From assembly GCF_003325375.1 (NCBI RefSeq), contig NZ_CP030864.1, positions 62,001-126,000 of the forward strand: 64,000 bases of DNA, in the 5' to 3' direction. The first letter of the stretch is position 1. Each line of letters starts with the position of its first letter. This document shows positions 1 to 29,442 of the stretch, in pieces. The position numbers and the translations under genes were made by a program. Source of the stretch: Streptomyces globosus. GTDB taxonomy: Bacteria > Actinomycetota > Actinomycetes > Streptomycetales > Streptomycetaceae. Below the pieces are notes generated by a model. That model made no database searches, was not told the origin of the DNA, and was given only the letters and a program-made list of their open reading frames with translations.

Positions 1-2633
1 CCGAACCGTTCGAACGGCGTGTCCGCCTCGATGTCCTCGGCCGGGATCTCGAAGACCTCGGCGAGCACCCCGCGCAGGAACTCCTCGGCCGCGTCGGGGG
101 ACGGCGCTGCAGGCTCGGCGGAGGGGGCCGGCGGGGCGGAGGGAACGGCCGCCCGGGCGGGGGCGGACGCGGCCGACGGTGCCGGAGCGTCCAGCACCCC
201 CCGCAGGCGGGCCAGGTTGCCGTGCGCCACCAGGACATGGTCGCCGTCGTGGCCCAGGGCCCGGTCGAAGGCGTCCAGTGCTGCGTCGGTGGGCATGGCC
301 ACCAGCCCGACCTGGCGGGCCATCCGGGCTGCCGCGGCCTCGTCGGCGTCGACGCGGATGCCCCCGTCGGCCCACAGCGACCACAGCACGGAGAGGCTGC
401 GGCCGGGGCGGTCGCTGCCCCGGCGCCAGGCCGTGAACGCGTCCAGGAAGCGGTTCGCGTAGGCGTAGTCGGTCTGGCCGGGGCTTCCCGCGGCCCCCGA
501 CATGGAGGAGAACGCGATGAAGAAGTCCAGGGGGTCGCCGGCGGTGGCCCGGTCCAGCTCGACGGTGCCGCGGACCTTGGGGCCGAGCACGTCCGCGGTC
601 TGCCGGTCGGTCTTGCCGATCAGCAGTGCGTCCCGGGTGGTTCCGGCGAGGTGCAGGACGCCGTGGAGCGGCCCGAAGGAGCCGTGGATCCGCTCGACGA
701 GGTCCGCTGCGGCGCCGGGGACGCCCAGGTCGGCGGGCAGGTAGTGGACGTCGAGGCCGGCGGAGCGCAGCGGGGTGAGGTCGGCATGCGCCGAACGGCC
801 CGTCAGGACGTAGCGGGCACCGCCTCCCAGATGGGCGACCAGCCGGCGGCCGATGGCGCCCGCGCCGCCGGTGACCAGCACGGTGCCGCGCGGTTCGAGC
901 GGTGCCGGGGCGGGGGCGACGGGCTCCCAGCGCGGCACCTGCCGGCCTGCGGCCGTGTAGCGGACGCGGAAGGCGTGGGCGGCGCGCGCCTCGGACTCGA
1001 CGGCGGCGGAGAGGCCGGCCGTGCCCGCGTCGACCGCGGCGACGAGGAACTGCGGCTCCTCGTGGGCGAGGGCCCGGGCGAATCCGTCCAGTGCCTCGGC
1101 CCGGGCGTCCTCGATCCCGCCGGACGTGCGGAACACGTGCAGGACGCGGACCGGGCGGCGGGTCGGCTGGGCCGCCCAGGACCGGTACAGGCCGGTGAGG
1201 GCGGGCAGCGGGTCGCCGCCCGCGGTGTGGACGAGGAGGATTTCCTCGTCACGGGGGAAGACGGAGTCCCCGGTGGTGCGCTCGGCTCCGGCGAAGCCCT
1301 CCTCGCCGAGCACGAGGGTGCGTACGGGACGGCCGGCGGCCGGAGCCGGGGCGTCCTGCCAGCGCTGGACCAGCAGATGGGCGCCGATGCCGCCGTCCAG
1401 GCGGGCGGCGCCGTCGACGGGCCGGGTGACGACGGCGCGCAGCCGCACGCGGACGCGGCCCTCGTCGTCGGCGAGCGCAATGTCGTGGCCCGTCGCGGTC
1501 CGCACGGCGTGGACGTGGCCCTGCTCGGGCAGCGGTCCGAAGATCTCGACAGCATCGAGGGAGAAGGGCAGTTCCCGCGAGCGCGGGGCCGTGGGGTCCT
1601 CGTCGGTCCACAGACAGGCCTGGAGCATCGCGTCCAGCAGGGAGGGGTGGAGCGCGAAACCGGAGAAGGGGAGGTCCGCCGCCGCGGGCACGGCGGCGTG
1701 CGCGAGGACCTCGCCCGGCGCGGACCGCACCGAGCGCAGCCCCTGGAGGCTGGGCCCGTAGCCGCCGCCGAGGGCGGCGAACACCGCGTAGCACTCCTCG
1801 GCGGTGGCCGTACGGGGCAGCCTGGCGCGGATCCCGTCCAGGTCGAGGCGCGGTGCCTCGGGGGCGGCGCCGAAGCGGAGGGTGCCGGTGGAGCAGAGCG
1901 CGCCCTCGGCGCTGCCGTCGGCGAGGCGGACCTCGTAGGAGACCCCGTCGGCGGTGGCCGCGAGGTGCAGGCGCACGCGGACGGGCTCGTCCTCGACGAG
2001 CACGGGGCGTGCCCACAGCACGTTGGCGATGCCGGTGGCGCGGCCGTGGCCGGCCTCTTCGGCCGCGGCCAGAGCGAATTCCAGGGCGGCCACGGCGGGC
2101 AGGACCCGGGTCCTGCCCAGCGCGTGGTCGCGCAGGTAGAACTCCTCGCCGGTCAGCAGCCGTTCACCGGGCGCGTCTGCCAGGGCGGCGGGCGGTTTGA
2201 TCCAGTAGCGGCGGGTCTGCCGGGGAGGCTGTGGCAGGGACAGCCGGGCCGGGCGGTCGCCGGAGGGCTCGGGCAGGACCACGTCCCGGCCGGTGACCCA
2301 CAGGCGGGCTGCCTCGGCCGGGTCGTCGGTGGCCGCGGGCCCTGCGCCGCCGCCGGAGGCGGCGGGGGCTTCGGCGGCCGCGGTGCCGGTCACGACGCCT
2401 TCGCCGTCGCGCAGGCGCGCGGCCAGTTCGGCGACGCTCCCGACGAGCAGGGCGGCGCGCTCGCGCAGCGGTTCCCGGCCGACGCGCAGGGTGTGCGCGA
2501 CGGCGTCCAGGGAGGCCGACGGGTGCTCGTCCAGCCAGGTGCACAGCTCGGCCCGGTAGCGGTCGAGTTCTTCGGGGCCGTCGGCGGACAGGAGGACCAG
2601 CCGGACGGTCCTGTCCTCGGTGGTGCCGCTCAT
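1..2633 (-). CDS. kirAIV: KirAIV-type trans-AT PKS, N-terminal part (DH-KR-ACP...), cut by window edge
   Basis: Starts at ATG 2633 and stays open to the left edge, so about 877 codons are visible. Residues ~1-150 are the linker that normally follows a ketosynthase on the same chain, including an LPQPPxxxRRYW box. Then come a dehydratase (~155-410, H-x3-G-x4-P at about residue 168 and HPSLLDACLQ near 332), a ketoreductase (~430-800, GGAGAIG near 591, FSSMSG serine, YAYAN near 726) and a carrier protein that stops at the edge before its serine. There is no KS, and none of the domains is an AT. The condensing domain of this module is the last domain of the preceding gene. DH plus KR after a glycine extension would give the NH-CH2-CH=CH unit of kirromycins. 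The start overlaps the upstream stop (TGATG), so the two are translationally coupled. Confidence 0.93.
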   Translation of the reverse strand, partial: MSGTTEDRTVRLVLLSADGPEELDRYRAELCTWLDEHPSASLDAVAHTLRVGREPLRERAALLVGSVAELAARLRDGEGVVTGTAAAEAPAASGGGAGPAATDDPAEAARLWVTGRDVVLPEPSGDRPARLSLPQPPRQTRRYWIKPPAALADAPGERLLTGEEFYLRDHALGRTRVLPAVAALEFALAAAEEAGHGRATGIANVLWARPVLVEDEPVRVRLHLAATADGVSYEVRLADGSAEGALCSTGTLRFGAAPEAPRLDLDGIRARLPRTATAEECYAVFAALGGGYGPSLQGLRSVRSAPGEVLAHAAVPAAADLPFSGFALHPSLLDAMLQACLWTDEDPTAPRSRELPFSLDAVEIFGPLPEQGHVHAVRTATGHDIALADDEGRVRVRLRAVVTRPVDGAARLDGGIGAHLLVQRWQDAPAPAAGRPVRTLVLGEEGFAGAERTTGDSVFPRDEEILLVHTAGGDPLPALTGLYRSWAAQPTRRPVRVLHVFRTSGGIEDARAEALDGFARALAHEEPQFLVAAVDAGTAGLSAAVESEARAAHAFRVRYTAAGRQVPRWEPVAPAPAPLEPRGTVLVTGGAGAIGRRLVAHLGGGARYVLTGRSAHADLTPLRSAGLDVHYLPADLGVPGAAADLVERIHGSFGPLHGVLHLAGTTRDALLIGKTDRQTADVLGPKVRGTVELDRATAGDPLDFFIAFSSMSGAAGSPGQTDYAYANRFLDAFTAWRRGSDRPGRSLSVLWSLWADGGIRVDADEAAAARMARQVGLVAMPTDAALDAFDRALGHDGDHVLVAHGNLARLRGVLDAPAPSAASAPARAAVPSAPPAPSAEPAAPSPDAAEEFLRGVLAEVFEIPAEDIEADTPFERF

Positions 2634-5600
2634 CAACGCTGTCCCGCCTCTTCGACTACCACGTGCACGTTGCTGCCTCCCATGCCGAACGAGCTGACAC
2701 CGGCCCGGACCGGCGTCCCCTCGCGTGTTTCCCATGTCTGTGCTGCGGCCTGAATCCGGAAAGGACTGCCGTCGAGGTCGAGCATCGGGTTCGGCGTCCG
2801 CAGGTCCACCAGGCCGGGGAGCGTGCGGTGACGCATCGCCAGCAGGACCTTCACGACGCCGGCGACGCCCGCCGCGGCCTCCAGGTGTCCGATGTTCGTC
2901 TTGACCGAACCGACGCCGGTGCGTCCCGGAACCACCGGGATCCCCCACTCGGCGTACAGGCGGCCGAACGCCTCCTTGAGGGCGTCGATCTCGATGGGGT
3001 CGCCGATCGGGGTCCCCGTGCCGTGCGCCTCGATGTAGCCGATCGTGTCGGGTGCGACCCGGGCCGACCGGTGTGCGGCGAGCACGACGTCGCGCTGCGC
3101 CTGCGGGTTGGGGACGGTGAGCGAGTGGGTGTGCCCGCCGTGGTTCTCCGCCGAGCCGATCAGGACGCCGTGCACCGGATCGCCGTCGGCCAGGGCCCGG
3201 TCGAGCAGTTTGAGGGCCAGGAGCACCACGCCCTCGCCCCTGCCGTAGCCGTCGGCGCGTTCGTCGAAGGTCTTGCAGCGGCCGTCGGGGCTGAGCATCC
3301 CGGCCCGCCGCAGGCCGGTGAACCCGTGCGGGGACAGCAGGAGGTTGGCGCCGCCGGCCAGGGCCATGTCGCAGTCCCCCTGCTGGAGCGCGCGGGCCGC
3401 GCGGTGCACGGCGACGAGCGAGCTGGAGCAGGCCGTGTCGAAGACGGCGCTGGGGCCGTGCAGATCGAACACGTAGGAGATGCGGTTGGCCGCGATGGAG
3501 GGGACGTTGCCGATCAGGAAGTGGTCGCCCATCTCAGGCGATCCCGGTCCCAGCAGGCTGAGGTAGTCCGTGCCGCTCAGTCCGACGAACACGCCGGTGC
3601 GGCTGCCCGCGAGCGCGCCGGGGACCTGCCCGGAGTCGAGCACGGCCTCGTGAGCGGCGTGCAGCAGCAGGCGCTGCTGCGGGTCCATCTGCGCCGCCTC
3701 CCTGGGGGAGATGCGGAAGAGGGCTGCGTCGAAGGCGTCGACGTCCTCGACGAAGGAGCCGCGCAGGCCCTGCGGGAACACCCGCGCGGAGAAGCCGCGT
3801 TCCATGGGGTACGGCCGGGTCAGGTCGCGTCCGGCGGCGAGGTGCTGCCAGAACGCCTCCAGGTCGGCGGCGGAGGGCAGGCGCCCGCCGATGCCCACGA
3901 CGGCCACCGGCTCGTAGCCGCGCGGCGCCGCGGCCACCGGCTCGGACGGAGTCCGCGCGGCGGGCCGGAGGTCCGTCGCGGCGAACGCCCCGGGGTGGGC
4001 CGCCCCGAGGTGTGCGGCCAGCGAGGCGAGGTCCGGGTGGGCGTAGAAGACGGTCGGTCGCACCGTGACGCCGAAGCGCTCGCGCAGCGCCACCGCGAGA
4101 CGTGTGAAGCCGATCGAGTCGAAGCCCACCTCGCCCAGCGGACGGTCGAGGGGAATCTCCTCGGCGGGCAGCCCGGCCACGGCCGCCGCGCTCCCGCGCA
4201 GCCGTTCGGCGAGGTCCCCGGTCCCGGCCGGCCGGGACCCCGGGCCCGCCTCCGCCCTCGGTGCGGCGGAGCGGTCCTCGTGTCCGAAGCGGCGTACGAG
4301 TTCCTCGACGGGCAGGCGCGTCAGCGGGCCGGAGTCCACCTTGGCGTTGGGGGTCAGGGGCAGACGCGCCAGCGCGACGGTGCGGGAGGGGACCATGTAC
4401 TCGGGCAGCACGTCCCGGATCCGCCCGGCCGCGGCCTCGGCGGCCTCCGGGGCGGCCTGGACGAAGGCCACCAGGCGCGGCTGCCCCGGCAGGTCCTCGC
4501 GTACGGCGACCCGGACGTCGCGGATGCCGTCCGCTCCGGCGCGCCGGAAGGCGGCCTCGATCTCGCCGAGTTCGACGCGGTGGCCGCGGAGCTTGACCTG
4601 GCGGTCGGCGCGCCCGAGCAGCACCATGTTCCCGTCCGCCGACCAGCGGGCCAGGTCGCCCGTGCGGTACAGCCTTTCCCCGGTCGCCGGATCGTGCACG
4701 AAGCGTTCGGCGGTCAGCTCGGGCTTGCCGCGGTAGCCGCGGGCGACACCGTCGCCGCCGATGAGCAGTTCGCCGACGGCGCCGAAAGGCACGTCGGCCC
4801 CGTCGGGGCCGGCGACGCGGAAGGCGGTGTTGGCGAGCGGGGTGCCCACGGTGACGGGTCCGCCCCGCCGGATCCGCTGGGCCGAGGACCAGATGGTGGT
4901 CTCGGTCGGCCCGTACATGTTCCACAGCTCGTCGCACCGGTCCAGCAGCCGGTCCGCGAGTTCGGCGGTGAGGGGCTCGCCGCCGCACAGGAGCCGGCGC
5001 ACGTGTCCGGTCCAGCCGGCGTGCAGCAGCATCTCCCAGGTGGCGGGGGTGGCCTGGATGACCGTAGCACCGGCGTCGCCGATGAGGTCGGCCAGGGCGA
5101 ACCCGTCGCGCACGACGTCCTCGGGCGCGATGTGGACGGTGGCGCCCCGGGTCAGGGGGAGCAGCAGCTCCAGACCCGAGATGTCGAACCCGGCGGTGGT
5201 CACCGCCAGGAGGGTGTCGTCCGCGCCGCAGCCGGGCCGCTCGGCGGCCGCGGCCAGCAGGTTGACGAGGTTGCCGTGGCAGACCTCGACGCCCTTGGGC
5301 TCGCCCGTGGATCCGGAGGTGTAGAGGACGTACGCGAGGTCGTCGTCACCGCGGGCGACGGGGGCGACGGTCTGGTCCTCGGCCCTGAGGTCCGCCAAGG
5401 GGACCCGGACGCCCGGTGCGTCCGCGGGGAGCCGGTCGGCCAGGGGCGGATCGACGATCACGGCGGCGGGCGCCGCGTCGGCGGTGATGTGGGCGAGCCG
5501 GGCCGGGGGGTAGTCCGGGTCGAGGGGGACGTAGGCGGCTCCCGTGCACTGGACGGCGAGCAGGGCCGCGATCAGCGCGGCCCGCCGGGCGACGAGGACG

Positions 5601-7275
5601 CCCACGATGTCGCCCGGGCGCACGCCCTGCTCGGTGAGGATCCGGGTGAGCGCGTGCACCTGCCCTGCGAGCTCCCCGTAGGTCAGCGGGCCCGTCGCGT
5701 CGACCACGGCGGTGCGCCCGGGGTCGCGCCGGGCGCGGGCGAGCACCAGGTCGGCGGCGGTGACGTCGCGCGGCCGTTCGGCGCGGGTGGCGTTGGACCG
5801 CTCGACGGTGCGGCGCTCGGCGGGGGTGGCGGGGGCGAGCTCTGCGAGGCGTACGGAGGGATCGGCCGTGACCGCGTCCAGCAGCAGCCGGTAGTGCTCG
5901 GCCAGTCGCTCGACGGTGGAGCGGTCGAAGCGGGCCGGGTCGTACTTGAGGTAGAGGAGCACGCCGGTGTCGCGCACAACCACCTCGGCGACCAGGTCGT
6001 TCTCACCCTCCTGGGTCAGGTCGAGCGCATCGCGGAAGACGGTCTGCCCGACCGCCATGTCCTGGTCGCCGCCGACTCCCTGCTGCATGTAGAAGCCGAT
6101 GTCGAAGCCGGCCGCGGTACCGCTCGCGCGGCGGAGATCGTCGACGACGGAGGCGAAGGGGTACGCGCTGTGCTCCTCGGCCTCCGCCATCCGGGCTCCG
6201 ACGGCGGCCGCGAGCTCGCCGAAGCTCTGGTCGGGGCCGCAGTCCACGCGCAGGACCACGGGATTGATCAGGTAGCCCACGGTACGGTCGAAGCGCTGGG
6301 CGGGCCGGCCGTCGGTCGGCACCATCACACTGAGGTCGCGGTGGCCCGTGTGGCGGTGCAGCAGGGCGAGGAAGGCGCCGAGCGCGACGCTGAAGGGCGT
6401 CACGCCGCCCGCGCGGGCGGTGTCCTTGACCGCCGTCCAGGTGGCGGGCGGCAGGCGCAGCTGCACCATCTCGCCGCGGGGGTGCGCGCCGGATCCGGTG
6501 CTCCGGCGGTCGGCGAGGGCGTCCAGGACGGGCGCCGTGGAGGCCCCGGCCAGCCGGTCGAGCCACCAGCTCCGGTGCTCCTGCGTCTCCGGGGCGGCGA
6601 GCATGGCCCGCTGCCACCGGACGAATTCGGCGTAGGAGGCTGCCGGTTCGACGGGCGGCAGCTCACGGCCCCGGTCGAGGGCCTCGTAGCAGGCGACGAT
6701 GTCGCGCAGCAGCAGGTGGCTGGAGACCCCGTCGGTGATCAGGTGGTGGAAGACCAGGAGCAGCAGTGTGGCGCCGCCGGGGGCGGCGACCAGCCACATC
6801 CGGTACAGCGGGTCCTGCTCCAGGTCGAACGGGCGGCGCACCAGGTTGCGCACACGGGCGGCGAACTCCCCGTCGGTCACGTGGCGGAGGTCCAGGCGGG
6901 CGACCTCCGGGGTGCGGCCGACGACCTCCTGGACGGGTCCCGAGGCGTCCAGGCGTACGGAGATCCCCAGTTCGGGATGCCTGCGCACGGTCGCGGCCAG
7001 CGCCTCGACGAGCCGGTCCTCCTGTACGTCCGGACCGAGCCACAGGCCCAGCGGAAGGTTGTAGGAGACGGTCCGCGGCTCGTCGGCGTGCAGGGCCCAC
7101 AGTGCGGCCTGCCCGCGGCTGAGCGGGTAGGGCCCGGTGGGCGCCTTCGGCGCGGCCGGGGCGGGTGCGGCGTCCGGAGCGGTCGCGTCGACCATGCCCC
7201 GCAGCAGCAGCTCGGCCACCTCGTCGGACAGCTTGCCGGAGGCGATCGCCGCCAGCAGTTCTCGCAGGTCGGTAC

Positions 7276-7279
<4 letters not shown>
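2633..7279 (-). CDS. kirAIII: KirAIII-type hybrid NRPS-PKS: docking-C-A(Gly)-PCP-KS
   Basis: A 1,548-residue protein. Residues 1-30 are a short helical docking segment (ELLAAIASGKLSDE). The condensation domain follows (~45-460) with an intact HHLITDG at 178-184, then an adenylation domain (~470-990; YTSGSTGEPKG near 657), a carrier domain (GFDSIG near 1056) and a KS (~1115-1545; TACSSS near 1283, EAHGTGT, NIGH). Reading the A domain against GrsA gives D-I-L-Q-L-G-M-I-W-K, one change from the classical glycine code. It would form the amide between the goldinonic-acid chain and glycine and then begin the next polyketide extension. The chain ends right after the KS (VVVEEAGQR), so the module finishes on the next protein. 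ATG 7279 overlaps the upstream stop by 4 nt. Confidence 0.95.
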
Positions 7280-20709
<13,430 letters not shown>

Positions 20710-20764
20710 GTGTTCTCTCCTGGTGGTCGGCGATGCGGGGGCGTGGGGGCCGGGCCGCGCCGGG

Positions 20765-26839
<6,075 letters not shown>

Positions 26840-27164
26840 AGGGGCAGCCGTCCGGCTGCGGCACGCGCGGCGGCCGCCGGCGGCCGACCCGCGTCCTGGC
26901 CCGGAAGCGGCCATGACGAATGACAGCGCCGAATCATCCACATCCCCCGATGCATTCGCTGAAAAACCGGCCGGCGGACCCGTTTCACGGACCGTTCGGC
27001 CCCTGAAACCCGCACGCCAAGGCCTGTATAGCACAGCGCCCGCTAAAGTGGTTGAGCGCTGAAACTACCCTCGGATCGGCCCCCTCCCCGTCACCGGAAG
27101 TCGAGGCCCGACGAGAATGCATCGTGGATGATCATGGCGAGTTGCGCAAGCGGAGGGGGCACCA
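26840..27164. promoter_or_regulatory. Divergent promoter region between KirAI-type and PPTase genes
   Basis: This 325-bp gene-free stretch must hold the promoters for the PKS operon (leftward) and for the PPTase (rightward). It contains an inverted pair GTTTCA (26982-26987) and TGAAAC (27004-27009), a third TGAAAC at 27060-27065, and CAGCGC (27034-27039) paired with GCGCTG (27056-27061). AT-richer hexamers (TGTATA around 27025-27030, TAAAGT at 27044-27049) could be -10 elements. No regulator binding to these is known to me; the sites are read from symmetry only. Confidence 0.5.
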
Positions 27165-27995
27165 GTGCCACGAATTGCAGAGCCCATTCCCGATGTCCGC
27201 CACGGGGCGCGAAAATCCCGCCCGACCTGGCCGGACGGCCCGGCCCGCGGCCGCCGCGCGGGGTCGGGGCCCGACGCGCACCCCGGCGCCGAGCGGTCCG
27301 GCCTCCTCGTCGGCACACTGCCGGGCGTCGTCACCGTGGAGCTGTTCGCAGACCCTCCGAATATCCACCTGTACCCGGAGGAAGCGGACAGGGTGAAGCG
27401 CGCGATCGACAGGCGCCGGCGGGAATTCGCCACCGTCCGGCTGTGCGCCCGCACCGCCCTGGCCCGGCTCGGGGTGCCGCCCGGGCCGATCCTGCCCGGG
27501 CCGGGCGGGGAGCCGGCCTGGCCCGCGGGCGTCGTGGGCAGCATGACCCACTGCCCCGGATACCGGGCCGCGGCGGTGGCCAGGACCGCAGCGGTCGCCG
27601 CGGTCGGGATCGACGCCGAGCCGAACTCCGCGCTGCCCTCGGGCATCGAGAGGATGGTGGCCTCACCCGGCGAGCGGCGCACGCTGGACCGCCTCACCCT
27701 GTCCCATCCCGCCGTGGCCTGGGACCGGCTGCTGTTCAGCGCCAAGGAGAGCACGTACAAGACCTGCTTCCCCCTGCTGGGCCGGATGATGGACTTCAGC
27801 GACTGCACGATCACCCCCGATCCGGAGCGGGGCACCTTCACCAGCTCCCTGCACGTGCCCGGCCCGGTGGTCGGCGGCCGCCGGGTGGACACCTTCACCG
27901 GCCACTGGCGGACCGTAGTCCGGGAGGGCGTGGAGTACGTGGCGACCGGGATCGCCGTACCGGCCGCCCCCGACCCGGCCGCCGGGTGGCGGTGA
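27165..27995 (+). CDS. kirP: Sfp/EntD-type 4'-phosphopantetheinyl transferase (KirP-type)
   Basis: A 276-residue protein. GTG 27165 is chosen because GGAGGGGG sits five bases upstream. Family motifs are present: GSMTHCPGY with the conserved His at 129, GIDAEPN at 148-154 (metal-binding Asp/Glu) and WDRLLFSAKESTYK at 186-199 (catalytic Lys-Glu). The enzyme moves the phosphopantetheine arm of CoA to the serine of ACP and PCP domains. It is the first gene of the rightward block and divergent from the first PKS gene. The kirromycin cluster has such an enzyme, KirP, in its own cluster. The N-terminal ~50 residues are polar and look unstructured, so the real start could lie slightly downstream. Confidence 0.92.
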   Translation: MPRIAEPIPDVRHGARKSRPTWPDGPARGRRAGSGPDAHPGAERSGLLVGTLPGVVTVELFADPPNIHLYPEEADRVKRAIDRRRREFATVRLCARTALARLGVPPGPILPGPGGEPAWPAGVVGSMTHCPGYRAAAVARTAAVAAVGIDAEPNSALPSGIERMVASPGERRTLDRLTLSHPAVAWDRLLFSAKESTYKTCFPLLGRMMDFSDCTITPDPERGTFTSSLHVPGPVVGGRRVDTFTGHWRTVVREGVEYVATGIAVPAAPDPAAGWR

Positions 27996-28223
27996 CCCGG
28001 GGACCGGTGGCGCACGCGGCGGCCGCAAGGCGCATTCCGGCCACGATCGGGGCTTGGCCGTAATACGGGGTCCGCGTGCGGTTCCCCTCTGCGGCTCCGC
28101 GGAAATTCAGCCAAATACCGTGCCTCCTCTCGTCCGGCCGCCCCGACGGGGAACGACCGGTCCAATGGCCGGAACTCGATCACACCCTTGGAGGCCCCCT
28201 CCTACGCCAGTAGGGTGATCTCC

Positions 28224-29003
28224 ATGCTGCAAGAGGTAAAAGGAACGCAATTTTTGACGGCCCTTCGCGAGGGCGGCTCACTTCCCGGTATTGTCGAGGC
28301 CGACAACGACGGCACTTATGTCGTCAAGTTCCGGGGCGCGGGACAGGGGAGCGCAGCTCTCGTCGCCGAGATCGTGGTCGGCGAGCTCGGCCGCCACCTC
28401 GGCATCCGGGTTCCCGAACTGGTCCTCCTCCACGTGGACGCCGAACTGGCCCGCCGCGAGCCGGACCAGGAGGTGCAGCAGCTCCTCCAGGCCAGCACGG
28501 GACCCAACCTGGCCATGGACTTCCTGCCCGGTTCGGTCGGCTACGACGGCATCGCCTGGCGGGCGCCGGCCGAGGAGGCCGCCCGCATCTACTGGCTGGA
28601 CGCCCTCACGGCGAACGTGGACCGCACCTGGTCCAACCCCAACCTGCTGATCTGGCACCGGCAGTTGTGGGCGATCGACCACGGCGCGGCGCTGATCTTC
28701 CAGCACTCGTGGCCGGCGGTGGACGGCTGGGCCACCCGGGACTACGGGCTGGGCTCGCACGTCCTGTCCGAGCGGGTGTCCACGCTCAAGCCCTCGACCC
28801 TCGAAAGCCTCGACGCCGAGCTGGCCGCCCTTGTGACGCCGCAGGCGCTGGAGCGGATCCTCGCACTCGTGCCCGACGACTTCCTGGAATCCATGCACTC
28901 GACGAACGGCGCCGACCCGCAAACCCTGCGTGCGCGCTATTGCGAATACCTGCTGGCCCGCCTCGCCGGCGGACGTGACTGGTGGCCGGAGTCGGCGGCA
29001 TGA
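28224..29003 (+). CDS. HipA-like kinase-fold protein
   Basis: A 259-residue protein, start ATG 28224 with AGGGTGA six bases upstream. It has an ATP-binding style N-lobe (GTYVVKFRGAGQG, about residues 31-43), a catalytic-loop-like NVDRTWSNPN and a metal-binding AIDHG. These are the pattern of the small HipA-related kinase family rather than of full-length HipA toxins. Substrate unknown. Its stop overlaps the next start (ATGA), and HipA-like plus DUF3037 is a recurring gene pair in actinobacteria. It lies inside the antibiotic block between the PPTase and CCR, but nothing in the sequence links it to the pathway chemistry. It could be a passenger, a resistance or a regulatory kinase. Confidence 0.75.
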   Translation: MLQEVKGTQFLTALREGGSLPGIVEADNDGTYVVKFRGAGQGSAALVAEIVVGELGRHLGIRVPELVLLHVDAELARREPDQEVQQLLQASTGPNLAMDFLPGSVGYDGIAWRAPAEEAARIYWLDALTANVDRTWSNPNLLIWHRQLWAIDHGAALIFQHSWPAVDGWATRDYGLGSHVLSERVSTLKPSTLESLDAELAALVTPQALERILALVPDDFLESMHSTNGADPQTLRARYCEYLLARLAGGRDWWPESAA

Positions 29004-29395
29004 GCGATCACCTCTCCCCCTCCCTCGGCTTCGACTACGCGCTGCTCCAGGCGGTCCCCCGCGTGGACCGCGGCGAGCGTGTCAACGTGGGCGCACTGCT
29101 CTACTGCAAGCAGGCCGACTTCCTCGCGGCCGGGATCCACATCGACCCCGTACGCCTGCGCGCCCTGGACCCCGGGGTCGACTTGACCGGTGTCACCGAC
29201 GCCCTCGAAGCGATCCGCGCCATCTGCGCGGGCGAGTCGAAGGCCGGCCAGGCCGGCGCCGGCACGCTGCGCTCCCGGTTCGGCTGGCTGACCGCCCCGC
29301 GCAGCGCCGTCGTCCAGGCCGGACCGGTGCACGGAGGCCTCACGGCCGACCCGGAAGCCGAACTGGACCGGCTGATGAACCGCCTGGTGCGCTGA
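29000..29395 (+). CDS. DUF3037-family protein
   Basis: 131 residues, with ATG 29000 overlapping the stop of the HipA-like gene by 4 nt. The N-terminal FDYALLQAVPRVDRGERVNVGALLY pattern, given here only by its key residues Y-x6-P-x7-N-x-G, is typical of DUF3037. No enzymatic motif, signal peptide or membrane segment was seen. Its function is unknown, and the tight coupling suggests it works with the kinase-like neighbour. Confidence 0.78.
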   Translation: MSDHLSPSLGFDYALLQAVPRVDRGERVNVGALLYCKQADFLAAGIHIDPVRLRALDPGVDLTGVTDALEAIRAICAGESKAGQAGAGTLRSRFGWLTAPRSAVVQAGPVHGGLTADPEAELDRLMNRLVR

Positions 29396-29442
29396 GCCGC
29401 CGCCCTCCCCCTCCACCGACCGCCCCGTACCGAGGACAGCAC

